A DNA stretch of 20,152 nucleotides from Actinomycetes bacterium (GTDB lineage: Bacteria; Actinomycetota; Thermoleophilia; Solirubrobacterales; Solirubrobacteraceae): the NCBI GenBank assembly GCA_023404805.1, contig JAEYAL010000330.1, forward strand, positions 1-20,152. Direction: 5' to 3'. The translations under genes and the position numbers were made by a program. The notes below the pieces were generated by a model that had not been told where the DNA came from, searched no databases, and worked only from the letters and a program-made list of their open reading frames with translations. Below, piece after piece: positions 6,182 to 12,877 of this stretch (position 1 is its first letter; each line of letters begins with the position of its first letter).

Positions 6182-7270
6182 GTGAGCCAGCCCCAGTCGA
6201 CTCTCAAAGGCCTGATCCTCTCCGGGGGGAAGGGCACGCGGCTTCGGCCGATCACCTATACCTCGGCGAAGCAGCTGGTCCCGGTGGCGAACACGCCGGT
6301 GTTGTTTTTCGGGATCCGCTCGATGGTGGAGGCGGGGATCACGGAGATCGGGATCATCATCGCGCCGGAGACGGGTGGTGAGATCCGCGAGGCCGTCGGC
6401 GATGGCAGCCAGTTCGGGGCGCAGGTCACGTTTATCGAGCAGGACTCGCCGGCTGGCCTGGCGCATGCGGTGCTGACGGCCGAGCCGTTCCTCGGTGGCA
6501 GCCCGTTTGTGATGTACCTGGGCGACAACCTGCTGCAGGGCGGCATCAAGGGCTTGGTCAACCGCTTCGGCTCGGATTCGCCTGATGCGTTGATCCTGTT
6601 GACGGAGGTCGATGACCCGCAGTCGTTCGGGATCGTCGAGCTCGACGGCGCCGGGCAGGTGGCGCGGCTGGTCGAGAAGCCGAAGGAGCCCAAGTCGAAT
6701 CTGGCGCTCGTCGGGGTCTACTTGTTCACGTCGCAGATCCATGATGCGGCGCGGGCGATCGAGCCGTCGCCGCGTGGCGAGCTGGAGATCACCGACGCGA
6801 TCCAGCATCTCGTCAATACCGGCCAGACGGTCCTCTCGGAGGTCGTCGAGGGCTGGTGGAAGGACACCGGCAAGCTCGCCGACATGCTCGAGGCCAACCG
6901 CCTGGTGCTCGACACCGTGCGCGGCTCCAACGAAGGCGAGCTCATCGAGTCTGAGGTCGAAGGCCGCGTGGTCATCGCCGAAGGCGCGGTCCTGGAGCGC
7001 GCGGTCGTGCGCGGCCCGGCCGTGATCGGCGCCGGCGCCCGGATCGTCGACGCCTACATCGGGCCGTACACGGCGATCGGCGCGGGGTGCGTCGTCGACC
7101 ATGCTGAGCTTGAGAACTCGATCCTGCTCGACGGGTCGTCGGTCTCGCATATGGACGCCCGCGTGGAGGGCTCGCTGATCGGGCGCGATGCGAAGGTCGA
7201 GCGCGGGCCGAAGATGCCCAAGGCGATCCGCTTGCTCATCGGCGATTCCTCGCATGTGAGGCTCCCGTGA
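6182..7270 (+). CDS. rmlA: Glucose-1-phosphate thymidylyltransferase, long form
   Basis: Catalyses dTTP + glucose-1-phosphate to dTDP-glucose + diphosphate, the first step towards dTDP-L-rhamnose and other dTDP-6-deoxysugars, in the cytosol. The nucleotidyltransferase signature is clear: LILSGGKGTRLRPIT (11-25), the sugar-phosphate Lys region SAKQLVPVANTP (28-39), LGDN (113-116), VEKPKEP (164-170) and WWKDTG (225-230). Residues from about 250 to 356 form a left-handed beta-helix tail (VVIAEGAVLE, AVIGAGARI, YIGPYTAIGAGC). This makes it the 350-360-residue long subtype rather than the ~290-residue RfbA subtype. The start is GTG at 6182, supported by the upstream -10. It overlaps rmlD by 4 bp (GTGA). 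The 5' half uses more G- and T-ending codons than the 3' half, which is C-ending like its neighbours. Confidence 0.93.
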   Translation: MSQPQSTLKGLILSGGKGTRLRPITYTSAKQLVPVANTPVLFFGIRSMVEAGITEIGIIIAPETGGEIREAVGDGSQFGAQVTFIEQDSPAGLAHAVLTAEPFLGGSPFVMYLGDNLLQGGIKGLVNRFGSDSPDALILLTEVDDPQSFGIVELDGAGQVARLVEKPKEPKSNLALVGVYLFTSQIHDAARAIEPSPRGELEITDAIQHLVNTGQTVLSEVVEGWWKDTGKLADMLEANRLVLDTVRGSNEGELIESEVEGRVVIAEGAVLERAVVRGPAVIGAGARIVDAYIGPYTAIGAGCVVDHAELENSILLDGSSVSHMDARVEGSLIGRDAKVERGPKMPKAIRLLIGDSSHVRLP

Positions 7271-8133
7271 GCGGCACGCTCGTCGTCACCGGCGCGGCCG
7301 GGATGCTCGGCCAGCGCGTCGTCGCCGACGCCCAGGCGGCCGGCTGGACGGTCGTCGGGCTCGACCTGCGCGGCAGCGACCTGTCCGTCGACCTGACCGA
7401 CGCCGCCGCGACTTCGGCCGCCCTCGCCGAGACCGGCGCCGACGCGGTGATCCACTGCGCGGCTTGGGTCGACGTCGACGGCGCCGAGGAGCAGGAAGAC
7501 GCCGCCCTGCGCGTCAACGGGCTGGCGTCCGAGAACATCGCCCGCGCCGCGAACGAGGTCGGCGCTCGGCTCGTCGCGGTCTCGACCGACTACGTCTTCG
7601 ACGGCACGCTCACCGGCCGCCCGTACGTGGAGTCCGACCCGACCGCGCCGATCGGCGCCTACGGGCGCACCAAGCGCGCCGGCGAGATCGCGATCGCCGA
7701 GCAGACCGACGACTACGTCATCGCCCGCACCGCCTGGCTGTTCGGGTGGCCCGGGAAGTCGTTCCCCGACACCATGCTGCGCGCGGGCGCGAGCCGCGAC
7801 GAAGTCGCCGTCGTCGTCGACCAGGTCGGCTCGCCGACGTGGACCGGCCACCTCTCGCCTGCGCTCGTCGAGCTCGCCGGCGGCACCGTCACGGGGATCG
7901 CCCACACCACCGGCGGCGGCCAGGTCTCCTGGCATGGGCTCACGGTCGAGCTCTACCGCCAGGCGGGCCTCTCCACCAAGGTCAACGAGACGACCGCCGC
8001 GGAGTTCGTGCGCCCAGCCCCGCGGCCTGCATGGAGCGTCCTCGACACGGAGCGCGCCGCCGAAGGCGTGCCGGTCCTGCCCGACTGGCGCGAGGGCGTC
8101 GCGGGCTATCTCGCCGAGCGCGGCGAGGGCTGA
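7267..8133 (+). CDS. rmlD: dTDP-4-dehydrorhamnose reductase
   Basis: An NAD(P)H-dependent extended SDR of 288 residues that reduces dTDP-4-keto-L-rhamnose to dTDP-L-rhamnose. Motifs are the nucleotide-binding TGAAGMLG (8-15), the characteristic VSTDYVFDG (105-113), the catalytic Y132 and K136 in YGRTK, RTAWLFG (154-160), and a C-terminal PRPAWSVLDT stretch typical of RmlD. The length is normal for the family. The GTG start overlaps the rmlA stop (GTGA), which indicates translational coupling and an rmlA-rmlD operon. An 85-bp gap precedes rmlB. No rmlC epimerase is in the window, so this enzyme's usual substrate must come from an epimerase elsewhere, or the enzyme serves a related keto sugar. 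Confidence 0.92.
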   Translation: MSGTLVVTGAAGMLGQRVVADAQAAGWTVVGLDLRGSDLSVDLTDAAATSAALAETGADAVIHCAAWVDVDGAEEQEDAALRVNGLASENIARAANEVGARLVAVSTDYVFDGTLTGRPYVESDPTAPIGAYGRTKRAGEIAIAEQTDDYVIARTAWLFGWPGKSFPDTMLRAGASRDEVAVVVDQVGSPTWTGHLSPALVELAGGTVTGIAHTTGGGQVSWHGLTVELYRQAGLSTKVNETTAAEFVRPAPRPAWSVLDTERAAEGVPVLPDWREGVAGYLAERGEG

Positions 8134-8203
8134 GACCCGCCCAGATGGGAGCGGTTCCTGTGAGGTCGGCCGCTCTTGTCACCCCAAACGGCCCGCGGGC
8201 TGA

Positions 8204-8209
8204 AAAGAT
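8204..8209 (+). promoter_or_regulatory. Possible -10 element (AAAGAT) of rmlB
   Basis: AAAGAT lies 9 bases before the rmlB ATG in a locally A-rich stretch. TTGTCA (8176-8181) resembles a -35, but the 22-bp spacing is long. A weak candidate. Confidence 0.3.
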
Positions 8210-8218
8210 GCTGGTCGC

Positions 8219-9214
8219 ATGAAGCTTCTCGTTTGTGGTGGAGCCGGGTTCATCGGCAGCAACTTCGTCCGTCAGCGGGCTTTGGAGAACGGTGATGAGG
8301 TTGTCGTCTACGACAAGCTCACGTATGCCGGTCGCAAGGAGAACATCGACGGGACCGGCGCGGTGTTGATCCATGCCGCGATCGAGGATCGCGAGGCGAT
8401 GCTCAAGGCGGTCGATGGCGTGGACGCGGTCGTGAATTTCGCGGCGGAGACGCATGTGGACCGTTCGATCCAGGAGCCGGACGCGTTCGTCAAGACGCAT
8501 GCGCTGGGCACGTATTCGGTCGTGGAGGCGTGCCGGACGGCGGGTGTGCCGCTGGTGCAGATCTCCACTGATGAGGTGTACGGCTCGATCGCCGAGGGCT
8601 CGTTCACGGAGGAGTCGCCTTTGGAGGGCAACTCGCCGTATTCGGCGACGAAGGCTGGCGGCGACCTGCTGGTGCAGTCGTACTTCACGACCTTCGGGTC
8701 GGATGTGAAGATCTGCCGCGGTTCCAACTCCTACGGGCCGTACCAGTACCCGGAGAAGCTGATCCCGTTGATGATCCTCAACGCGCTTCGCGGCGACAAG
8801 CTGCCGGTGTACGGCGATGGGCTCAACGTGCGCAACTGGCTGTTCGTGGAGGACTTCGCGCGCGGCATCAGCGCCGTGCTCGAGAGCGGCAAGGCGGGTG
8901 AGGTCTACAACGTCGGCGGGCCGTCGGAGGCCAAGAACATCGATGTCGTCAACCGCATCGTGGAGCTCGTGCCCGGCGCCGATGAGTCGCTGATCACGTT
9001 CGTCGAAGACCGCCCCGGCCACGACCGCCGCTACTCCCTCTCGGCCGAGAAGCTCAAGCGCGAGATCGGCTGGGAAGCCCAGGTCAAGTTCGACGAGGGC
9101 ATCGAGCAGACCGTCAAGTGGTACCTGGACAACCGCCAGTGGTGGGAGCCGATCCTCGACGACGACTACAAGGCCTACTACCAGCGCCAGTATGGGACGG
9201 CCATTAGCTCGTAG
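8219..9214 (+). CDS. rmlB: dTDP-glucose 4,6-dehydratase
   Basis: Converts dTDP-glucose to dTDP-4-keto-6-deoxyglucose with tightly bound NAD+. The 331-residue extended SDR shows GGAGFIGSN (7-15), HVDRSIQEP (79-87), the family catalytic triplet T117-D118-E119 in ISTDEVYG, Y141 and K145 in YSATK, SNSYGPYQYPEKLIP and RNWLFVEDFARGI. All are typical of RmlB, as is the length. The ATG at 8219 is followed directly by KLLVCGGAGF, so no shorter or longer start is needed. It is separated from rmlD by 85 bp and may have its own promoter. Codons up to roughly position 8950 include many T- and G-ending forms (GTT, GGT, GAT, TTG), while the 3' part is C-ending like most neighbours. Confidence 0.94.
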   Translation: MKLLVCGGAGFIGSNFVRQRALENGDEVVVYDKLTYAGRKENIDGTGAVLIHAAIEDREAMLKAVDGVDAVVNFAAETHVDRSIQEPDAFVKTHALGTYSVVEACRTAGVPLVQISTDEVYGSIAEGSFTEESPLEGNSPYSATKAGGDLLVQSYFTTFGSDVKICRGSNSYGPYQYPEKLIPLMILNALRGDKLPVYGDGLNVRNWLFVEDFARGISAVLESGKAGEVYNVGGPSEAKNIDVVNRIVELVPGADESLITFVEDRPGHDRRYSLSAEKLKREIGWEAQVKFDEGIEQTVKWYLDNRQWWEPILDDDYKAYYQRQYGTAISS

Positions 9215-9223
9215 GCCGAGCGG

Positions 9224-9250
9224 CCCGCTGCGCTCCAAGCGTGCAGCGGG
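9224..9250 (+). terminator. Strong GC hairpin after rmlB
   Basis: CCCGCTGC (9224-9231) and GCAGCGGG (9243-9250) form a perfect 8-bp stem ten bases after the rmlB stop codon, with a possible inner GCT/AGC extension. No U-tract follows, which is common for actinobacterial terminators. Confidence 0.6.
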
Positions 9251-9257
9251 TCACATA

Positions 9258-9288
9258 CCGCCGGGATGGTGGGGCTATCCGTCGGCGG
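9258..9288 (+). other. Second hairpin after rmlB, upstream of the first hydrolase
   Basis: CCGCCGGGAT (9258-9267) pairs with ATCC-GT-CGGCGG (9277-9288), 10 bp with a 2-base bulge around a 9-base loop. It directly follows the first hairpin, so the pair may be a tandem terminator. It could also be in the leader of the hydrolase mRNA. Confidence 0.45.
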
Positions 9289-9352
9289 AATCTGTGAGGC
9301 TGGTGAACGTCCTGTTTCGCAGCGCAACCCCCGCGGCGCTCGCGTGTCCTCA

Positions 9353-10819
9353 ATGGATGTGATCCACCTGCGCCAGCCCTCCCGCGTCCCGTTCCTGCTG
9401 CTCGCCGTCGTCATCGGCTGGCTCGTGGGACCGTCGGTGGCGCAGGCAAGCTCCAACCAGGACGTCTACTTCGAGGCGCCGCGCGACCTCACCAGCACGG
9501 CCTCGACCCCCGCTACCCGCGACGCCGCGTTCGTCGACCTGGCGAACCTCGGCGTCACCGCCCTGCGCGTCAACCTGCGCTGGTACGACGTCGCCCCCGA
9601 TCCCGAGTCGTCAGCGAAGCCGGATTTCGACGCCGCCGATCCGTCGAAATACAACTGGGGCGGCTACGGCCTCACGATCGACCGCGCCAAGGCGCTCGGC
9701 TGGAAGCTCATCATCTCGCCGTCGTCGTCGGTTCCCAAGTGGGCCACGGCCTCCGGCGCCGACACCGTCACCCGCCCCAAGGCCGACGAGTTCAAGCTCT
9801 TCGCGCAGGCCGCCGCCAAACGCTTCGGCGGCGCAGGCGTGCAGTGGTCGATCTGGAACGAGCCCAACCTCCCGCGCTACCTGATGCCGCAGATCAGCGC
9901 GGGCAAGTCGGTCGGCCCGACGCTCTACCGCGAGCTGTTCCTCGCCGGCCGCGACGGCATCCGCGCCGCGCAGCCCGGCGCGCCCGTCTTCTTCGGTGAG
10001 ACGACCAACTCGGGCACGAGCACTGACGGCCGCACGCCGCCGCTGGCCTTCCTGCGCGGCGCCTTCTGCCTCTCGTCGAAGTACAAGTTCGACAAATCCT
10101 GCGGCAAGCTCACCCTTGACGGCGTGACGCACCACCCGTACCAGTTCACCCTCGGCAAGGTGAAGCCCGACGACGTCAACTACGCCACGCTCTCGCGCCT
10201 GCCCGCGTTCCTCGACAAGGCCGCCAAGGCAGGCGCTGTGAACAGCGGCCTGCTCAGCTACATGACCGAGTTCGGCGTGCAGAGCGCTCCCGACAACTTC
10301 CTCGGCCTCAGCTTCCAGACCCAGCTCGAAGTCCGCGCCCGCGCCGAGCGCGACGCCTACTTCAACAAGCGGATCCGCGGCTTCTCGCAGTACCTCCTCA
10401 CCGACGACGACCCGGGCACCGACGCCAATGGCTGCCTGACCTTCGGCGGCTTCGAGACCGGCCTGCGCCAGTCCGACGGCAAGGCCAAGCCTGCGTTTGC
10501 GGCCTTCGGTCTCGTGCTCGACGTCAAGCCGTCCGGCAAGAAGGCGTCGGTCTGGGGGCTCGTGCGCCGCGCTGGCGCCGCCACCACGGTCACGCTCGAG
10601 CGCCGCCTGACCGGCAAGGGCGCCTTCAAGACCTGGAAGACCGTGAAGACGAAAGCCAACGGCGCCTTCTCGACGACCGACACCCTCCACAGCAAAGCCC
10701 AGTACCGCTACCGCTGGACCGCTCCCGAAGGCGCGGTCGTGAGCCCGCTCGTGAACGTCTACAAGGGCGCCGACAGCATCCGCTTCGCCGACCTGCCGCG
10801 CTGCACCCGCGCGAAGTAG
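9353..10819 (+). CDS. Secreted clan GH-A glycoside hydrolase-like protein (paralogue 1)
   Basis: From the ATG at 9353 the product is 488 residues with a clear signal peptide (PFLLLAVVIGWLVGPSVAQA, cleavage expected near residue 32). A TIM-barrel hydrolase domain follows: NLRWYDVAP, then VQWSIWNEPNLPRYL with the probable acid/base Glu (E170), HHPY, and SYMTEFGVQS with the probable nucleophile Glu (E306). Two Cys (239 and 250) sit where the second paralogue also has two, suggesting a disulfide. The C-terminal ~100 residues look like a beta-sandwich module. The layout resembles GH5/GH39-type cellulase-like proteins; the substrate cannot be read from the sequence. Given the neighbours it may trim or remodel the locus polysaccharide outside the cell. 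The start is uncertain: no Shine-Dalgarno or TANNNT is visible, and a GTG at 9344 is possible. Confidence 0.82.
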   Translation: MDVIHLRQPSRVPFLLLAVVIGWLVGPSVAQASSNQDVYFEAPRDLTSTASTPATRDAAFVDLANLGVTALRVNLRWYDVAPDPESSAKPDFDAADPSKYNWGGYGLTIDRAKALGWKLIISPSSSVPKWATASGADTVTRPKADEFKLFAQAAAKRFGGAGVQWSIWNEPNLPRYLMPQISAGKSVGPTLYRELFLAGRDGIRAAQPGAPVFFGETTNSGTSTDGRTPPLAFLRGAFCLSSKYKFDKSCGKLTLDGVTHHPYQFTLGKVKPDDVNYATLSRLPAFLDKAAKAGAVNSGLLSYMTEFGVQSAPDNFLGLSFQTQLEVRARAERDAYFNKRIRGFSQYLLTDDDPGTDANGCLTFGGFETGLRQSDGKAKPAFAAFGLVLDVKPSGKKASVWGLVRRAGAATTVTLERRLTGKGAFKTWKTVKTKANGAFSTTDTLHSKAQYRYRWTAPEGAVVSPLVNVYKGADSIRFADLPRCTRAK

Positions 10820-10828
10820 CCTCGCCGG

Positions 10829-10885
10829 GCGCCGGGCCCGCCCGCCGGTGACCACCGCCGGGGCGCCCGCCTGGGCCCCCGGCGC
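10829..10885. other. Long GC inverted repeat between the two hydrolase genes
   Basis: GCGCCGGGCCC (10829-10839) pairs with GGGCCCCCGGCGC (10873-10885) with a 2-base bulge, and an inner GGTG/CACC adds structure. It starts 9 bases after the first hydrolase stop codon, so a terminator or RNA-processing structure is likely. Confidence 0.45.
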
Positions 10886-10919
10886 GCCAACCGGCCGCCG
10901 GATCCGCAACGGTGTCGGA

Positions 10920-12341
10920 ATGCTCGTGTTTCGAGTCAACGTGACTTCCCCGAAGCAAACCGCCAAGGCCATCGCAGGAGCGCTGCTGGGCGCCCTGGCC
11001 CTCGCTCCCGCAGCCTCGGCCAGCTCGACCCAGACGACGTTCTTCGAAGCGCCGCGCGACCTGACCGCCTCCGGAACCACCGAGGCGGGCCGCAAAGCCG
11101 CGCTCGACACGATCGCGTCGCTCGGCGCCAGCGCCCTGCGCGTGAACCTGCGGTGGTACGACGTCGCCCCGCAGCCGGACTCCGCTTCCAAGCCGGCGTT
11201 CAACGCGGCCGACCCCGCGCAGTACAACTGGGGCGCCTACGCGCAGGTGATCGACGACGCGAAAGACCGCGGCTGGACCGTCCTGATCTCGCCGTCCTCG
11301 GCCGTGCCGGTCTGGGCGACGGCCGCGAAGGCCGACACGGTCACGCGGCCCAGCGCCGCGGAGTTCAAGCTCTTCGCGCAGGCCGTCGCCCGCCGCTTCG
11401 CCGCCCCGAACGTGCTGTGGTCGATCTGGAACGAACCCAACCTGGAGAACTTCCTGCGGCCGCAGATCGTCGGCGGCAAGTTCGTCTCAGGCGGCATCTA
11501 CCGCGAGCTGTACGAAGCGGGCCGCTCCGGGATCAAGTCGGTCGACGGACGGGCCAAGGTGCTGTTCGGCGAGACGGCCCCGAGCGGCATCGCCCGCAAG
11601 CGGCAGAAGCCCGTGGCGTTCCTGCGCGACGCGCTATGCGTCACGTCGAAGTACAAGGCCGACAAGAAATGCGGCGGCAAGCTCACCGTCGACGGTTTCG
11701 CCCACCATCCGTACCGCTCGGTGCTCGGCATCCCGAGGAGCGCCGACGACGTGACCTACCAGGTGCTCTCGCGCTACACGCGCGCGCTCGACAAGATCGC
11801 CAAGGCGAAGCAGATCGCGTCGAACCGGCCGCTCTACCTGACCGAGTTCGGCGTCCAGTCGCTGCCCGACAAGCTCTTCGGCGTCTCGCTCCAGCAGCAG
11901 CTCGAGGAGCGCGCCCGCGCAGAGCACATCGCCTACGACAACAAGCGCGTGAAGGCCTTCTCGCAGTACCTGCTCACCGACGACAACCCGACGACGCCCG
12001 GCAAGGTCTGGGGTGGCTTCGAGACGGGGCTGTTCGACCACACCGGCAAGGCGAAGCCGTCGCTCGCGGGGTTCCGCCTCACGCTGGACGCCAAACCCGG
12101 CAAGAAGAGCACAGCGCTGTGGGGCGTCGTGCGGCCCGCGGCCGGCGCGGCGACCTCGGCGGTGCTCGAACGCAAGATCGGGACCAAGGCCTGGACGACC
12201 TGGAAGACGGTGAAGACCAACTCGAATGGCGTGTTCACCACCACCGACCGCAAGCGCAGCAGCGTGCAGTACCGCTACCGCTGGAGCAGCGCGGCGCTCG
12301 GCGAGCTGACTGCGCCCGCCGTGCGGCCCTTCAAGGGCTGA
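10920..12341 (+). CDS. Secreted clan GH-A glycoside hydrolase-like protein (paralogue 2)
   Basis: A close relative of the preceding gene, similar along the whole length. From the ATG at 10920 it has 473 residues with a signal peptide (KAIAGALLGALALAPAASA, cleavage near residue 34). Shared features are FFEAPRDLTA, NLRWYDVAP, VLWSIWNEPNLENFL (probable acid/base E172), the Cys pair 240/251, FAHHPY, LYLTEFGVQS (probable nucleophile E309), AFSQYLLTDD and a C-terminal module with TTWKTVKTNSNGVFTT. It lacks the Cys-containing extra C-terminus of paralogue 1. Both catalytic Glu residues are kept in both copies, so neither looks dead. Start choice is uncertain, since a GTG at 10941 is also possible. 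Tandem duplication with divergence suggests related but distinct substrates; this is inference. Confidence 0.82.
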   Translation: MLVFRVNVTSPKQTAKAIAGALLGALALAPAASASSTQTTFFEAPRDLTASGTTEAGRKAALDTIASLGASALRVNLRWYDVAPQPDSASKPAFNAADPAQYNWGAYAQVIDDAKDRGWTVLISPSSAVPVWATAAKADTVTRPSAAEFKLFAQAVARRFAAPNVLWSIWNEPNLENFLRPQIVGGKFVSGGIYRELYEAGRSGIKSVDGRAKVLFGETAPSGIARKRQKPVAFLRDALCVTSKYKADKKCGGKLTVDGFAHHPYRSVLGIPRSADDVTYQVLSRYTRALDKIAKAKQIASNRPLYLTEFGVQSLPDKLFGVSLQQQLEERARAEHIAYDNKRVKAFSQYLLTDDNPTTPGKVWGGFETGLFDHTGKAKPSLAGFRLTLDAKPGKKSTALWGVVRPAAGAATSAVLERKIGTKAWTTWKTVKTNSNGVFTTTDRKRSSVQYRYRWSSAALGELTAPAVRPFKG

Positions 12342-12347
12342 CGCGCC

Positions 12348-12382
12348 CGCGGTGCGGCGCGGCCCCTGAGTGCTGCACCGCG
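12348..12382 (+). terminator. Hairpin after the second hydrolase
   Basis: CGCGGTGC (12348-12355) and GCACCGCG (12375-12382) form a perfect 8-bp stem with a 19-base loop, beginning 6 bases after the stop codon. No U-tract. It precedes the sixA-like promoter box, so a terminator role fits. Confidence 0.5.
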
Positions 12383-12390
12383 TTGGCGCG

Positions 12391-12396
12391 TAGGCT
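12391..12396 (+). promoter_or_regulatory. Putative -10 box (TAGGCT) of the sixA-like gene
   Basis: TAGGCT is followed by 7 bases and the ATG at 12404, implying leaderless transcription of the phosphatase gene. Confidence 0.5.
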
Positions 12397-12403
12397 CCGG
12401 GCC

Positions 12404-12877
12404 ATGGCTGGCCCGGTGCTCTGGATCCTGCGTCACGGCAAGGCCGCCGACGCCGTCGCGTTCCGCGGCGGCGACGCGGCCCGGCCGCTGATCGAGCGCG
12501 GCGAGCGCCAGTCGGCCGCCTCAGGCGCCGAGCTGGCCCGCCAAGCGCCCGTGATCGACGCGATCCTCACGTCGCCGCGCGTCCGAGCCCGTCAGACCGC
12601 CGACCTCGCTGCCGCGGCGCACGGGTCGGCCCCGGAGCCCGTCGTGATCGACGAGCTCGGCGGCGACTACGGCACCCAGGCGCTGCTCGCGCTCGCGTCG
12701 CCGTGGCTCGAGGCCGAGGGCTCGCCGAATGTCGTGGTCGTCGGCCACAACCCGACGCTGTCGATCGTCGTCTACGAGCTGACGGGCGATGAACGCGGGC
12801 TCTCAACCGGCGCGCTGGCAGGCATCGACCTCGCGGAGCGCAAGCTCATCACCCACTTCAAGCCCCCGAAGGACTGA
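12404..12877 (+). CDS. SixA-like histidine phosphatase
   Basis: A compact 157-residue histidine-phosphatase-superfamily protein. It opens with WILRHGKA, where H11 is the phosphorylated catalytic His of the RHG motif. It then has LTSPRVRARQTAD (about 55-67), and VVVVGHNPTLS with the second catalytic His at 115. The small size without an insertion cap domain matches SixA, which in E. coli removes phosphate from phospho-His proteins; actinobacterial relatives are of unknown substrate. The start is supported by the RHG motif position and the TANNNT box 7 bp upstream. Its 3' end overlaps the end of the convergent glycosyltransferase gene by 20 bp. Nothing in the neighbourhood, such as an HPt or PTS protein, identifies the substrate. 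Confidence 0.87.
   Translation: MAGPVLWILRHGKAADAVAFRGGDAARPLIERGERQSAASGAELARQAPVIDAILTSPRVRARQTADLAAAAHGSAPEPVVIDELGGDYGTQALLALASPWLEAEGSPNVVVVGHNPTLSIVVYELTGDERGLSTGALAGIDLAERKLITHFKPPKD

Noticed and set aside
4454..7255. 933-codon minus-strand open frame opposite the pafBC-like gene and rmlA
   Set aside because: It is antisense to two genes with unmistakable domains. Its translation is Arg/Asp/Leu-rich with no motif, as expected for the mirror frame of high-GC3 genes.
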